A DNA stretch of 50,335 nt from an uncultured Verrucomicrobiota bacterium (lineage in GTDB: Bacteria; Verrucomicrobiota; Verrucomicrobiia; Limisphaerales; UBA9464). Position numbers and translations under genes: made by a program. The first letter of the stretch is position 1, and each line of letters opens with the position of its first letter. This document shows, piece after piece, positions 34,185 to 40,620 of the stretch. The notes beneath the pieces were generated by a model. The model was given only the letters and a program-made list of their open reading frames with translations, ran no database searches and was not told the origin of the DNA. The stretch lies in the NCBI GenBank assembly GCA_903916195.1, contig CAIWVP010000054.1, positions 1-50,335 of the forward strand, in the 5' to 3' direction.

Positions 34185-35126
34185 GTGACCATCCTTCCGC
34201 TCCGTCCGCGCCGCCCGATCGAAGGCATCTCCGCCGTGCTCCTGCCGTTCACCGACGACGGCCGTGCCGACCGCGACGCTTGGGCCGCGCTCGTCGAGCG
34301 CACCTGGGTCTCGGGCCTGACGCCGGCGGTCAACATGGACACCGGCTATGCGAACCTGCTCACCCGGGCCGAACGCGCCGAGATGCTCGCGCTCACGAAG
34401 GAGCTCGCCCGGGGACGCCCGTTCGTCGCCGGCGCGTTCGTCGAAGGCGAGGCGGGCGACCCGGCGTCGCTCTACTGCCGCGAGGCCGCCGCGATCACCG
34501 CCGCCGGTGGCACGCCGATCCTGTTCCCCTGCTCCGCGGTCCGGCCCTTGGATCGCGCGGCTCTCGTCGGCGTCTTCAGGGAGGTCGGCCGCGCCGTGCC
34601 GCGGTTCCTCGGATTCGAGCTGGGCGAGATGTTCGTGCCGTTCGGCCGCATCTGGGACCTCGACACCTTCCGCGCGCTGATGGAGGTGCCCCAGCACGTC
34701 GGCGCGAAGCACAGCTCGCTCTCGCGCTCCTTGGAATGGCAGCGGATCGCGGCGCGCGATGCCGTCCGGCCGGACTTCCGCGTCTACACCGGCAACGACC
34801 TCGCCATCGATCTCGTGATGTGGGGCAGCGATTATCTGCTCGGGCTCTCGGCCTTCCATGTCGAGGCCTTCGCCGCGCGCGACCGGCTCTGGGCGGAGGG
34901 CGATGAGCGCTTCCACGAGCTGGACGACTGGCTCCAGTACCTCGGCATGTTCGCCTTCCGCTCGCCGGTGCCCGCTTATAAGCACACCTGCGCCCAGTTC
35001 CTCCGGCTCCGCGGGATCATCGGCTCCGACGCGCCGCATCCGCTCGCGCCGCGACGGCCGGACACCGATCTCGAGGTGCTCGCGCCGATCGCGCGCAAGC
35101 TGGATGCCTTGGTCGCCGCGCTCTGA
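34185..35126 (+). CDS. dihydrodipicolinate synthase-family aldolase/lyase
   Basis: 313 residues, GTG start. The family (DapA, N-acetylneuraminate lyase, KDG aldolase) uses a Schiff-base lysine on a TIM barrel; here it is probably in VGAKHSSLSR (about residue 177). IEGISAVLLPFTDDGRADRDAW is a typical N-terminus and VNMDTGYANLLTRAER replaces the usual GTTGE-type motif, so it is unlikely to be the true DapA. GNDLAIDLVMWGSDYLLG matches the late family block. The substrate is unknown. The GTG at 34185 is chosen because the open frame upstream runs through tRNA-His and has no match. Confidence 0.82.
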   Translation: MTILPLRPRRPIEGISAVLLPFTDDGRADRDAWAALVERTWVSGLTPAVNMDTGYANLLTRAERAEMLALTKELARGRPFVAGAFVEGEAGDPASLYCREAAAITAAGGTPILFPCSAVRPLDRAALVGVFREVGRAVPRFLGFELGEMFVPFGRIWDLDTFRALMEVPQHVGAKHSSLSRSLEWQRIAARDAVRPDFRVYTGNDLAIDLVMWGSDYLLGLSAFHVEAFAARDRLWAEGDERFHELDDWLQYLGMFAFRSPVPAYKHTCAQFLRLRGIIGSDAPHPLAPRRPDTDLEVLAPIARKLDALVAAL

Positions 35127-35242
35127 CGCGGACAAGCGCCCGAAAAGCGCAGAAGGGCGACAGCGGCGGCGGAACGATATGCTGCAACGACATGCTTGCG
35201 TTCCATCCGTGCCTCTGCCATTCAACCGCCCGCTTTTGGGAC

Positions 35243-35318
35243 GGGGTCTTAGCTCAGTTGGTAGAGCGTCTCGTTCGCAACGAGAAGGTCAGGGGTTCGA
35301 ACCCCCTAGACTCCACCA
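35243..35318 (+). tRNA. tRNA-Ala (CGC), CCA encoded
   Basis: A 76-nt cloverleaf: acceptor GGGGTCT pairs with AGACTCC and contains the G3-U70 pair that identifies tRNA-Ala; the D-arm is AGCTCAGTTGGTAGAGC; anticodon stem TCTCG/CGAGA holds a TTCGCAA loop with anticodon CGC (reads GCG); the T-arm is AGGGGTTCGAACCCCCT; CCA is encoded. The flanks (35127-35242 and 35319-35449) hold no recognised gene. Confidence 0.97.
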
Positions 35319-35449
35319 GATCCCAAAGCGCCCGCGCCCGGCGGAACTTCCAGAACCGGCTTTCCCTCGGCCCGTCCGCTTCCTAGCCTCGGTCCGTTGC
35401 TGCCGCCCCGGGGCGCAGCCTGAGACCGGAACCCATCCTGAGACCCACC

Positions 35450-36625
35450 ATGAAGCCGACCTTCCAGTTGCCGCGCCGCGGATTCCTCGCCGTCCTCGCC
35501 ACCGCCATCGCGTTGGCCACCGGCTGCAAACCGTCCGGTGAGAGCGGAGGCGGTGCGGCGGGCACCGGCACGATCAAGATCGGCGAGTTCGCGTCGCTGA
35601 CCGGCACCGAGGCCGCGTTCGGCCAGTCGTCGCACAAGGGCACCCAGCTCGCCATCGAGGAGATCAACCAGTCCGGCGGCCTGCTCGGCCGGAAGCTGGA
35701 GCATCTCACCGAGGACAACCGCTCCACCGCCGGCGAATCGGCGACCATCGTGAAGAAGTTCATCTCCCGCGAAAAAGTGGTCGCCGTGCTCGGCGAGGTC
35801 GCCTCCGGGCGCTCGCTCGAGGCCGGACCGATCTGCCAGGCCGCCGGGATCCCGATGGTCTCGCCTTCCTCGACCAACCCCAAGGTCACCGAGATCGGTG
35901 ACCACGTGTTCCGCGTCTGCTTCATCGATCCGTTCCAGGGCAAGCTGCTGGCTGATTTCGCCAAACGCACGCTCAAGGCCCGCAAGGTCGCGATCCTCTC
36001 GGACGTCTCCGCCCCCTACTCCGTCGGGCTCGCCGATTTCTTCCGGCAGCGCTTCATCGCGGAAGGCGGCGAGGTCGTCGTCGAGCAGAAGTACGCGTCG
36101 AAGGACAAAGATTTCCGCGCCCAGCTCACCGCCATCAAGGCCGCGGCACCCGATGCGATCTTCGTGCCGGGCTACTACACCGAGGCCGGACTCATCGTCG
36201 CCCAGGCGCGGCAGCTCGGCCTCGCGGTCCCGCTCTTCGGCGGCGACGGATGGGAGGCGCCCGAGCTGATCCAGATCGCCGGCGAAGCTCTCCAGGGCAC
36301 GTACTACTCCACGCACTATTCCCCGGAGGCCAAGAGCACGGAGGTCCGGTCCTTCGTGAAGGCGTTCCAGGCCCGCTTCAACGGCGAGACGCCGGACGCG
36401 ATGGCCGCGCTGGGATACGATTCGGCGATGGTGCTCGCCGACGCCATCAAACGCGCCGGATCGACGGACGGATCGAAGGTCCGCGACGCGCTCGCCGCCA
36501 CGAAGGATTTCCCGTGCGTGACCGGAAAGACCACGCTCGACGCCTCGCGCAACGCCACCAAGGCCGCCGTCATCATCACGGTGAAGGACGGCAAGTTCAG
36601 CTACCTCGAGACGGTCGAGCCATGA
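35450..36625 (+). CDS. livK: branched-chain amino acid ABC transporter substrate-binding lipoprotein
   Basis: 391 residues. The signal peptide ends in a lipobox (LATGC, Cys near residue 25), so it is a lipoprotein anchored in the periplasm. The mature domain matches the Leu/Ile/Val-binding family: IKIGEFASLTGTEAAFGQSSHKGTQLA, SGGLLGRKLE, VSPSSTNPKVTEIGDHVFRVCF and AVPLFGGDGWEAPEL. It starts the livKHMGF operon, 73 nt before livH. Ligands in this family also include amides and urea, so the exact substrate is inferred from the operon. Confidence 0.92.
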   Translation: MKPTFQLPRRGFLAVLATAIALATGCKPSGESGGGAAGTGTIKIGEFASLTGTEAAFGQSSHKGTQLAIEEINQSGGLLGRKLEHLTEDNRSTAGESATIVKKFISREKVVAVLGEVASGRSLEAGPICQAAGIPMVSPSSTNPKVTEIGDHVFRVCFIDPFQGKLLADFAKRTLKARKVAILSDVSAPYSVGLADFFRQRFIAEGGEVVVEQKYASKDKDFRAQLTAIKAAAPDAIFVPGYYTEAGLIVAQARQLGLAVPLFGGDGWEAPELIQIAGEALQGTYYSTHYSPEAKSTEVRSFVKAFQARFNGETPDAMAALGYDSAMVLADAIKRAGSTDGSKVRDALAATKDFPCVTGKTTLDASRNATKAAVIITVKDGKFSYLETVEP

Positions 36626-36698
36626 ACACGTCGATGCGGACCGGACCGCACGCCACCTTGACCTCCGCGAGGCCGGCCCGTCAGGGTCGCCCCGCCCG

Positions 36699-37598
36699 AT
36701 GACGGAATTCCTGCAACAGCTCATCAACGGCCTCTCGCTCGGCGCGATCTACGCGCTCATCGCGCTGGGCTACACGATGGTCTACGGCGTGTTGCGGTTC
36801 ATCAACTTCGCCCACAGCGACGTCTTCATGATCGGCGCCTACGCCGGCTACTACCTCGCGCCGAAGCTCGGGGCCGGCTCGTTGGTCGGCGGACTGGCGG
36901 TGCTCTTCGCGGCGATGGCCGTGTGCGCCGTGCTCGGCGTCATCATCGAGAAGCTCGCCTACCGGCCGCTGCGGAACCGCTCGACGCTCACCGTGCTCAT
37001 CACCGCCATCGGCGTGTCGCTGCTCATCCAGAACGTCGCGCAGAACCAGAAGCTCGGCTTCGGCCCGAACCCCAAGGCATTCCCCCGGCTCTTCCCGGAG
37101 ACGAACCTCCACTTCGGCCCGCTCGTCGTCTCCAGCAACCAGCTCATCGTGCTCGGCGTCACCGTCGTGCTGCTCGGCGCGCTCTGGTGGATCGTCCACC
37201 GCACCCGCATCGGCACCGCCATGCGCGCGCTGTCGTTCAACGCCACCGCGGCCTCGCTCGTGGGCATCGACAACGACGCGGTCATCTCCTTCACCTTCGC
37301 GCTCGGCTCCGCGCTGGCGGGCGCGGGTGGCATCCTCTACGCGATGAACTATCCGAGCATCGACCCGCTCATGGGCACGCTGCCGGGCCTGAAGGCCTTC
37401 GTCGCGGCGGTGCTCGGCGGCATCGGCAACCTGCCCGGCGCGGCGCTGGGAGGCCTGTTGATCGGCATGGTGGAGACCTTCGTGTCCGGCACCCGCGCCT
37501 CGACGTTCCGCGACGCCATCGCTTTCGCCATCCTGATCCTGATCCTGTTGTTCCGGCCGGCCGGATTGCTCGGGAAGGTGCGGGTGGAGAAGGTTTAG
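36699..37598 (+). CDS. livH: branched-chain amino acid ABC transporter permease LivH
   Basis: 299 residues, eight or so membrane helices. LQQLINGLSLGAIYALIALGYTMVYG is the conserved LivH start, and VGIDNDAVISFTFALGSALAGAGGIL contains the coupling-helix region that contacts the ATPases. It forms the channel with LivM. The stop (TAG 37596-37598) is followed after 5 nt by the left heptad array of the first S23 element rather than by livM, so the usual livH-livM adjacency is interrupted by about 850 nt. Confidence 0.95.
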   Translation: MTEFLQQLINGLSLGAIYALIALGYTMVYGVLRFINFAHSDVFMIGAYAGYYLAPKLGAGSLVGGLAVLFAAMAVCAVLGVIIEKLAYRPLRNRSTLTVLITAIGVSLLIQNVAQNQKLGFGPNPKAFPRLFPETNLHFGPLVVSSNQLIVLGVTVVLLGALWWIVHRTRIGTAMRALSFNATAASLVGIDNDAVISFTFALGSALAGAGGILYAMNYPSIDPLMGTLPGLKAFVAAVLGGIGNLPGAALGGLLIGMVETFVSGTRASTFRDAIAFAILILILLFRPAGLLGKVRVEKV

Positions 37599-37603
37599 AA
37601 GGC

Positions 37604-37635
37604 GATGCTGGATGCTGGATGCTGGATGCTGGATG
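37604..37635. repeat. left heptad arm of S23 element 1 (GATGCTG x4 + GATG)
   Basis: Four perfect GATGCTG units plus four more bases begin 5 nt after the livH stop. The 32-nt segment is the perfect reverse complement of 38402-38433 (and of the copy shifted by one unit). Together they form terminal inverted repeats of an ~840-nt segment that contains the four-helix-bundle gene. Confidence 0.93.
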
Positions 37636-37660
37636 AAGCGCAACGAACCGTAAGCGAACC

Positions 37661-38038
37661 ATGAGTTACCGGACGCTTGAAGTAGGGCAACTGGCCAGGC
37701 AGGTCGCGGTGGACATCCACAAGATGACCCTCACGAAGCTGCCGAAGTTCGAGATGTTTGAGAGTGGCAGCCAGATCCGGAGAGCGGCCAAATCGGTCCG
37801 CGCGAACATCGTCGAAGGCTACGGCCGGCGGATCTACAAGGCGGAATTCGTGAAACACCTGGTTTACGCCCTCGCTTCTTGCGACGAGACCGTTGACCAC
37901 TTGGAGGAGATTTCGGCCACAGGCTCGTTGTCCGATGAAGCCCTGTTCAAAGACCTGCACGCCCGGCTGCAAACCCTCGGCAAGAAGCTCAACCTCTTCC
38001 TCCAAAGCGTCCAAGCGCAGCACCGTTCCGAGAAATAG
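37661..38038 (+). CDS. four-helix-bundle protein, S23/23S rRNA intervening-sequence family (copy 1)
   Basis: 125 residues of the TIGR02436/S23 family: [20 protein letters not shown] followed by NIVEGYGR is the typical second/third helix block (about 33-60), and the rest is predicted alpha-helical. The family was first seen in intervening sequences of 23S rRNA genes and is related to the Avd accessory protein of diversity-generating retroelements; its own function is unknown but the Avd-like members bind nucleic acid. It uses more A/T-ending codons than the liv genes around it, which suggests it is an insert. It lies between inverted heptad arrays at the livH/livM junction. Confidence 0.9.
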   Translation: MSYRTLEVGQLARQVAVDIHKMTLTKLPKFEMFESGSQIRRAAKSVRANIVEGYGRRIYKAEFVKHLVYALASCDETVDHLEEISATGSLSDEALFKDLHARLQTLGKKLNLFLQSVQAQHRSEK

Positions 38039-38058
38039 CCATGCCCTCCAGCATCCAG
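38029..38058. repeat. direct repeat copy 1 at the S23 gene end
   Basis: These 30 nt cover the last codons and stop of the S23 gene (GAG AAA TAG) and a short piece of the heptad array. They recur at 38386-38415 with two mismatches, where GAG AAG TAG is kept although no S23 ORF precedes it. The copies bracket 38059-38385. Confidence 0.85.
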
Positions 38059-38147
38059 AAAGGTCCCCGAAATCCCGGACATGGCTCCTCGCCGCCGTCA
38101 TCGCCGCAGCGTTGCGGGAAGCGTTTCCACGACCTCAGCTTCACCCC

Positions 38148-38372
38148 ATGAAAGCGGCCACGTTCGACTCCCACCGGTTCTTCACCGACGCCACGGACAA
38201 ACAGGTGGGCGTGCTACCCGATCTCAAGGCACAACGGCGGATGGGCGAGGCCGTGGAGGAACTTGCCGACATCCGCGCCTATGACGCAGCCCGGCCCAAG
38301 GTGACGGCCGAGGTAGCGGCCGGAGATTTCGTGACGCTGGACCAATTCGTTGCCCAACGCCGCCGCCAGTGA
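38148..38372 (+). CDS. small antitoxin-like protein without a partner toxin
   Basis: 74 residues. The C-terminal half (EAVEELADIRAYDAARPK, then GDFVTLDQFVAQR) follows the toxin-neutralising end of RelB/Phd-like antitoxins, where an acidic 'DI-AYD-A' helix is followed by a short strand and a final helix. The N-terminus (ATFDSHRFFTDA) is not a standard antitoxin DNA-binding domain and faintly recalls the 'TFDTxKF' start of DUF1640 coiled-coil proteins, so it may be a chimera or remnant. No RelE/ParE gene follows. It lies between 30-bp direct repeats inside S23 element 1. Function is not established. Confidence 0.5.
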   Translation: MKAATFDSHRFFTDATDKQVGVLPDLKAQRRMGEAVEELADIRAYDAARPKVTAEVAAGDFVTLDQFVAQRRRQ

Positions 38373-38385
38373 GCTCCACCCTCAT

Positions 38386-38415
38386 CGAGAAGTAGCCATG
38401 CCATCCAGCATCCAG
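38386..38415. repeat. direct repeat copy 2, start of right heptad array
   Basis: Second copy of the 30-nt repeat at 38029-38058 (28 of 30 identical). It keeps the S23 tail-and-stop pattern and runs into the complete right heptad array. This suggests duplication of the S23 gene end during a nested insertion. Confidence 0.85.
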
Positions 38416-38440
38416 CATCCAGCATCCAGCATCCAGCATC
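38402..38440. repeat. right heptad arm of S23 element 1 (CAGCATC x5)
   Basis: CATC plus five perfect CAGCATC units, followed by a diverged TAGG. It is the inverted counterpart of 37604-37635. The array ends 5 nt before the livM ATG at 38446. In one frame it encodes a Ser-Ser-Ile-Gln-His-Pro-Ala repeat that reads in frame from an ATG at 38398 into livM. Confidence 0.93.
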
Positions 38441-38445
38441 TAGGC

Positions 38446-39384
38446 ATGCCCCCCCGCTCCCAACTCTGGCTTCTCGCTGCCCTCGCCCTCGCCGGCGTCG
38501 TCTCCGCGTTCTCGGGACGCCTCGATTCTTACGTGCTCGACGTGGCGATGGGTGTGGGGATCAACATCGTCCTCGCGGTCAGCCTCAACCTGATCAACGG
38601 CTTCACCGGCCAGTTCTCGCTCGGGCACGCCGGCTTCATGGCGGTCGGCGCCTACACCTCGGCGATGCTCACCACGACGCTCGGCACGAAGCTGGGCGGG
38701 TCGCCGGCCCTGCTGCAATGGGTGCTCTTCCCGGCGAGCCTGCTCCTCGGCGGTCTGCTCGCCGCGCTGGCCGGGCTCGCGGTCGGCGCGCCGTCGCTGC
38801 GCCTCAAAGGCGATTACCTCGCGATCGTGACGCTCGGCTTCGGCGAGATCATCAAGGTCGTGCTCCAGAACGTCGACGCCGTCGGCGGTGCCCGCGGGCT
38901 GATCGGCGTGCCCGCCTACACCGACCTTTTCTGGACCTTCGGCGCCGCGGCCGTGACGGTCTACGCCGTCTGGGGCCTGCTCAACTCCGCGTACGGCCGG
39001 GGTTTCCTCGCGGTCGCGGATGACGAGGTCGCCGCCGAGGCGATGGGCCTGGACACCACGCGCTACAAGATCACCGCGTTCGTCGTCGGCTCGTTCTTCG
39101 CCGGCGTGGCGGGCGGGCTCTACGCACACCTGAAAGGCTACCTCAACCCCGGCGGCTTCGATTTCAACAAGAGCATCGAGATCGTCGTGATGGTCATCCT
39201 CGGCGGCATGGGCCGGCACGTCGGCGTCATCATCGCCGCGGTCCTCCTCGGGGTCCTCTCCGAGACGCTGCGGAGCTTCGGCGACTACCGGATGATCATC
39301 TACTCGCTGCTGCTCATCGTGCTGATGCTGACCCGGCCGCAAGGGCTGTTCATCTGGCCGCTGTGGAAGAAGAAGTCCACCTGA
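38446..39384 (+). CDS. livM: branched-chain amino acid ABC transporter permease LivM
   Basis: 312 residues, polytopic. Family blocks are NLINGFTGQFSLGHAGFMAVGAY, LRLKGDYLAIVTLGFGEII and NPGGFDFNKSIEIVVMVILGGMG, the last near the ATPase-coupling region. It pairs with LivH. The ATG at 38446 lies directly after the heptad array; an in-frame ATG at 38398 would add 16 residues encoded by the repeat. No Shine-Dalgarno site is visible because the array occupies that position. livG follows after 6 nt. Confidence 0.94.
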   Translation: MPPRSQLWLLAALALAGVVSAFSGRLDSYVLDVAMGVGINIVLAVSLNLINGFTGQFSLGHAGFMAVGAYTSAMLTTTLGTKLGGSPALLQWVLFPASLLLGGLLAALAGLAVGAPSLRLKGDYLAIVTLGFGEIIKVVLQNVDAVGGARGLIGVPAYTDLFWTFGAAAVTVYAVWGLLNSAYGRGFLAVADDEVAAEAMGLDTTRYKITAFVVGSFFAGVAGGLYAHLKGYLNPGGFDFNKSIEIVVMVILGGMGRHVGVIIAAVLLGVLSETLRSFGDYRMIIYSLLLIVLMLTRPQGLFIWPLWKKKST

Positions 39385-39390
39385 CCACCC

Positions 39391-40161
39391 ATGCCGCCGC
39401 TCCTCCAACTCGACCGCGTGACCATCCGTTTCGGCGGCCTGACGGCGGTCTCGGAGGTGTCGGCCACCGTCGATGAGCGCGAGTTGGTCGGGCTCATCGG
39501 CCCGAACGGCGCGGGCAAGACGACCTTGTTCAACATGGTCACCGGCGTCTACCAGCCGACCGCGGGAAGCATCGCGTTCGACGGCCTGCCGACCGAGGGG
39601 CTGAGGCCCTTCGACCTGACCGCCCGCGGGATCGCCCGGACGTTCCAGAACATCCGCCTGTTCCCCAGCCTCACCGTCTTCGACAACGTCCGCGTCGCCT
39701 TCCATCTGCACCTCCGGCACGACGCCACGCACTCGCTGACGCGCGGCCGGAAGTTCCAGACCGAGGAGACCGAGCTGCGGGAGCGCACCCGCGACCTGCT
39801 CGGCATCTTCGGCCTGGAGCGCGTGCAGGACGAGCCGGCGAAGAGCCTCCCCTACGGCGACCAGCGCCGGCTCGAGATCGTCCGCGCCCTGGCCACGCGG
39901 CCGAAGCTGCTGCTCCTCGACGAACCCGCCGCCGGCATGAACCCGGCCGAGAAGGTCGAGCTGATGAAGCTCATCCAGTTCATCCAGGAGAAGTTCAAGC
40001 TGGCGATCCTCCTCGTGGAGCACGACATGAAGGTCGTCATGGGGATCTGCCAGCGGATCCACGTGCTCGAATACGGCCGCAAGATCGCCGAAGGCACGCC
40101 GGCCGAAATCCGCGCGGACCCGGCGGTCATCGCGGCCTATCTCGGCCAAGAACACGGGTGA
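39391..40161 (+). CDS. livG: branched-chain amino acid ABC transporter ATP-binding protein LivG
   Basis: 256 residues. Walker A GPNGAGKTT (~36-44), the LivG-type FQNIRLFPSLTVFDNV Q-loop block, a SLPYGDQRRLEIVRAL signature (YGDQ in place of SGGQ, normal for LivG), Walker B LLLLDEPAAGMNP and the H-loop LVEHDMKVVM. It energises import with LivF. The ATG lies 6 nt after the livM stop. The stop TGA at 40159-40161 abuts TAA (frame-shifted by none, giving a double stop) and the left heptad array of S23 element 2. Confidence 0.96.
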   Translation: MPPLLQLDRVTIRFGGLTAVSEVSATVDERELVGLIGPNGAGKTTLFNMVTGVYQPTAGSIAFDGLPTEGLRPFDLTARGIARTFQNIRLFPSLTVFDNVRVAFHLHLRHDATHSLTRGRKFQTEETELRERTRDLLGIFGLERVQDEPAKSLPYGDQRRLEIVRALATRPKLLLLDEPAAGMNPAEKVELMKLIQFIQEKFKLAILLVEHDMKVVMGICQRIHVLEYGRKIAEGTPAEIRADPAVIAAYLGQEHG

Positions 40162-40162
40162 T

Positions 40163-40193
40163 AAGGCAAAAGGCAAAAGGCAAAAGGCAAAAG
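40163..40193. repeat. left heptad arm of S23 element 2 (AAGGCAA x4 + AAG)
   Basis: Four perfect AAGGCAA units plus three bases start one nucleotide after the livG stop codon. The 31-nt arm is complementary to 40581-40611 at 28 of 31 positions. The S23 gene's GTG start codon overlaps the last base of the arm. Confidence 0.93.
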
Positions 40194-40576
40194 TGAAGGA
40201 CGTCGCACAACCTTCGCCGCCGCCGCATGACATCCGGCAGCGGACTTTTCTCTTCGCGGTCCGAGTGGTGAAAGCCTGTCGGCGGCTCGAGAAAGCGGGC
40301 GCGAGCCGCGACCTGGTCCGGCAGCTGATGAGGTCGGCCACCAGTGTCGGTGCGAATGCTGAAGAAGCACAGGCAGGGCAAAGCCGGGCTGACTTCATCA
40401 GCAAGAACGCGATCTGCCTCAAGGAGGCCCGCGAAAGCCATTATTGGCTTCGGCTCCTGCAAGCCGCCGAAGTCAGCGACGACCGCGAGTTGCCTGCCTT
40501 AGAACAGGAGTCGTTGGAGTTGGCGCATATCTTCGGCTCGATCATCATCTCGGCCAAAAGGAACTCCGTTCGCTGA
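40193..40576 (+). CDS. four-helix-bundle protein, S23 family (copy 2)
   Basis: 127 residues with a GTG start. RTFLFAVRVVKACRRLEKAG, LVRQLMRSATSVGANAEEAQ and FISKNAICLKEARESHYWLR are the canonical blocks of the common chromosomal branch of this family (RQLLRSGTSVGANYEEA type). It differs in sequence from copy 1, which has the [13 protein letters not shown] type, so the two are not recent duplicates. All four helices are expected. It sits exactly between livG and livF, within inverted heptad arrays. Function unknown; nucleic-acid binding is inferred from relatives. Confidence 0.9.
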   Translation: MKDVAQPSPPPHDIRQRTFLFAVRVVKACRRLEKAGASRDLVRQLMRSATSVGANAEEAQAGQSRADFISKNAICLKEARESHYWLRLLQAAEVSDDRELPALEQESLELAHIFGSIIISAKRNSVR

Positions 40577-40580
40577 AATC

Positions 40581-40615
40581 CTTTTGCCTTTAGCCTTTTT
40601 CCTTTTCCCTTCCCC
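40581..40615. repeat. right heptad arm of S23 element 2 (degenerate CTTTTGC units)
   Basis: Five units in strict 7-bp phase: CTTTTGC, CTTTAGC, CTTTTTC, CTTTTCC, CTTCCCC. They begin 4 nt after the S23 stop and end 5 nt before the livF start. The first four are the inverted counterpart of the left arm and grow more degenerate toward livF. Confidence 0.88.
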
Positions 40616-40620
40616 CACCT

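Noticed and set aside
37604-38440. CRISPR array
   Set aside because: The repeats are 7 bp and contiguous, without spacers, and appear as inverted arms around a gene.
37661-40576. Diversity-generating retroelement (the S23 proteins resemble Avd)
   Set aside because: No reverse transcriptase, template repeat or variable repeat is in the window, so only the protein family relation stands.
37604-40615. Classical insertion sequences at the liv junctions
   Set aside because: No transposase is encoded, there are no target-site duplications at the outer ends, and the arms are tandem heptads rather than unique terminal inverted repeats.
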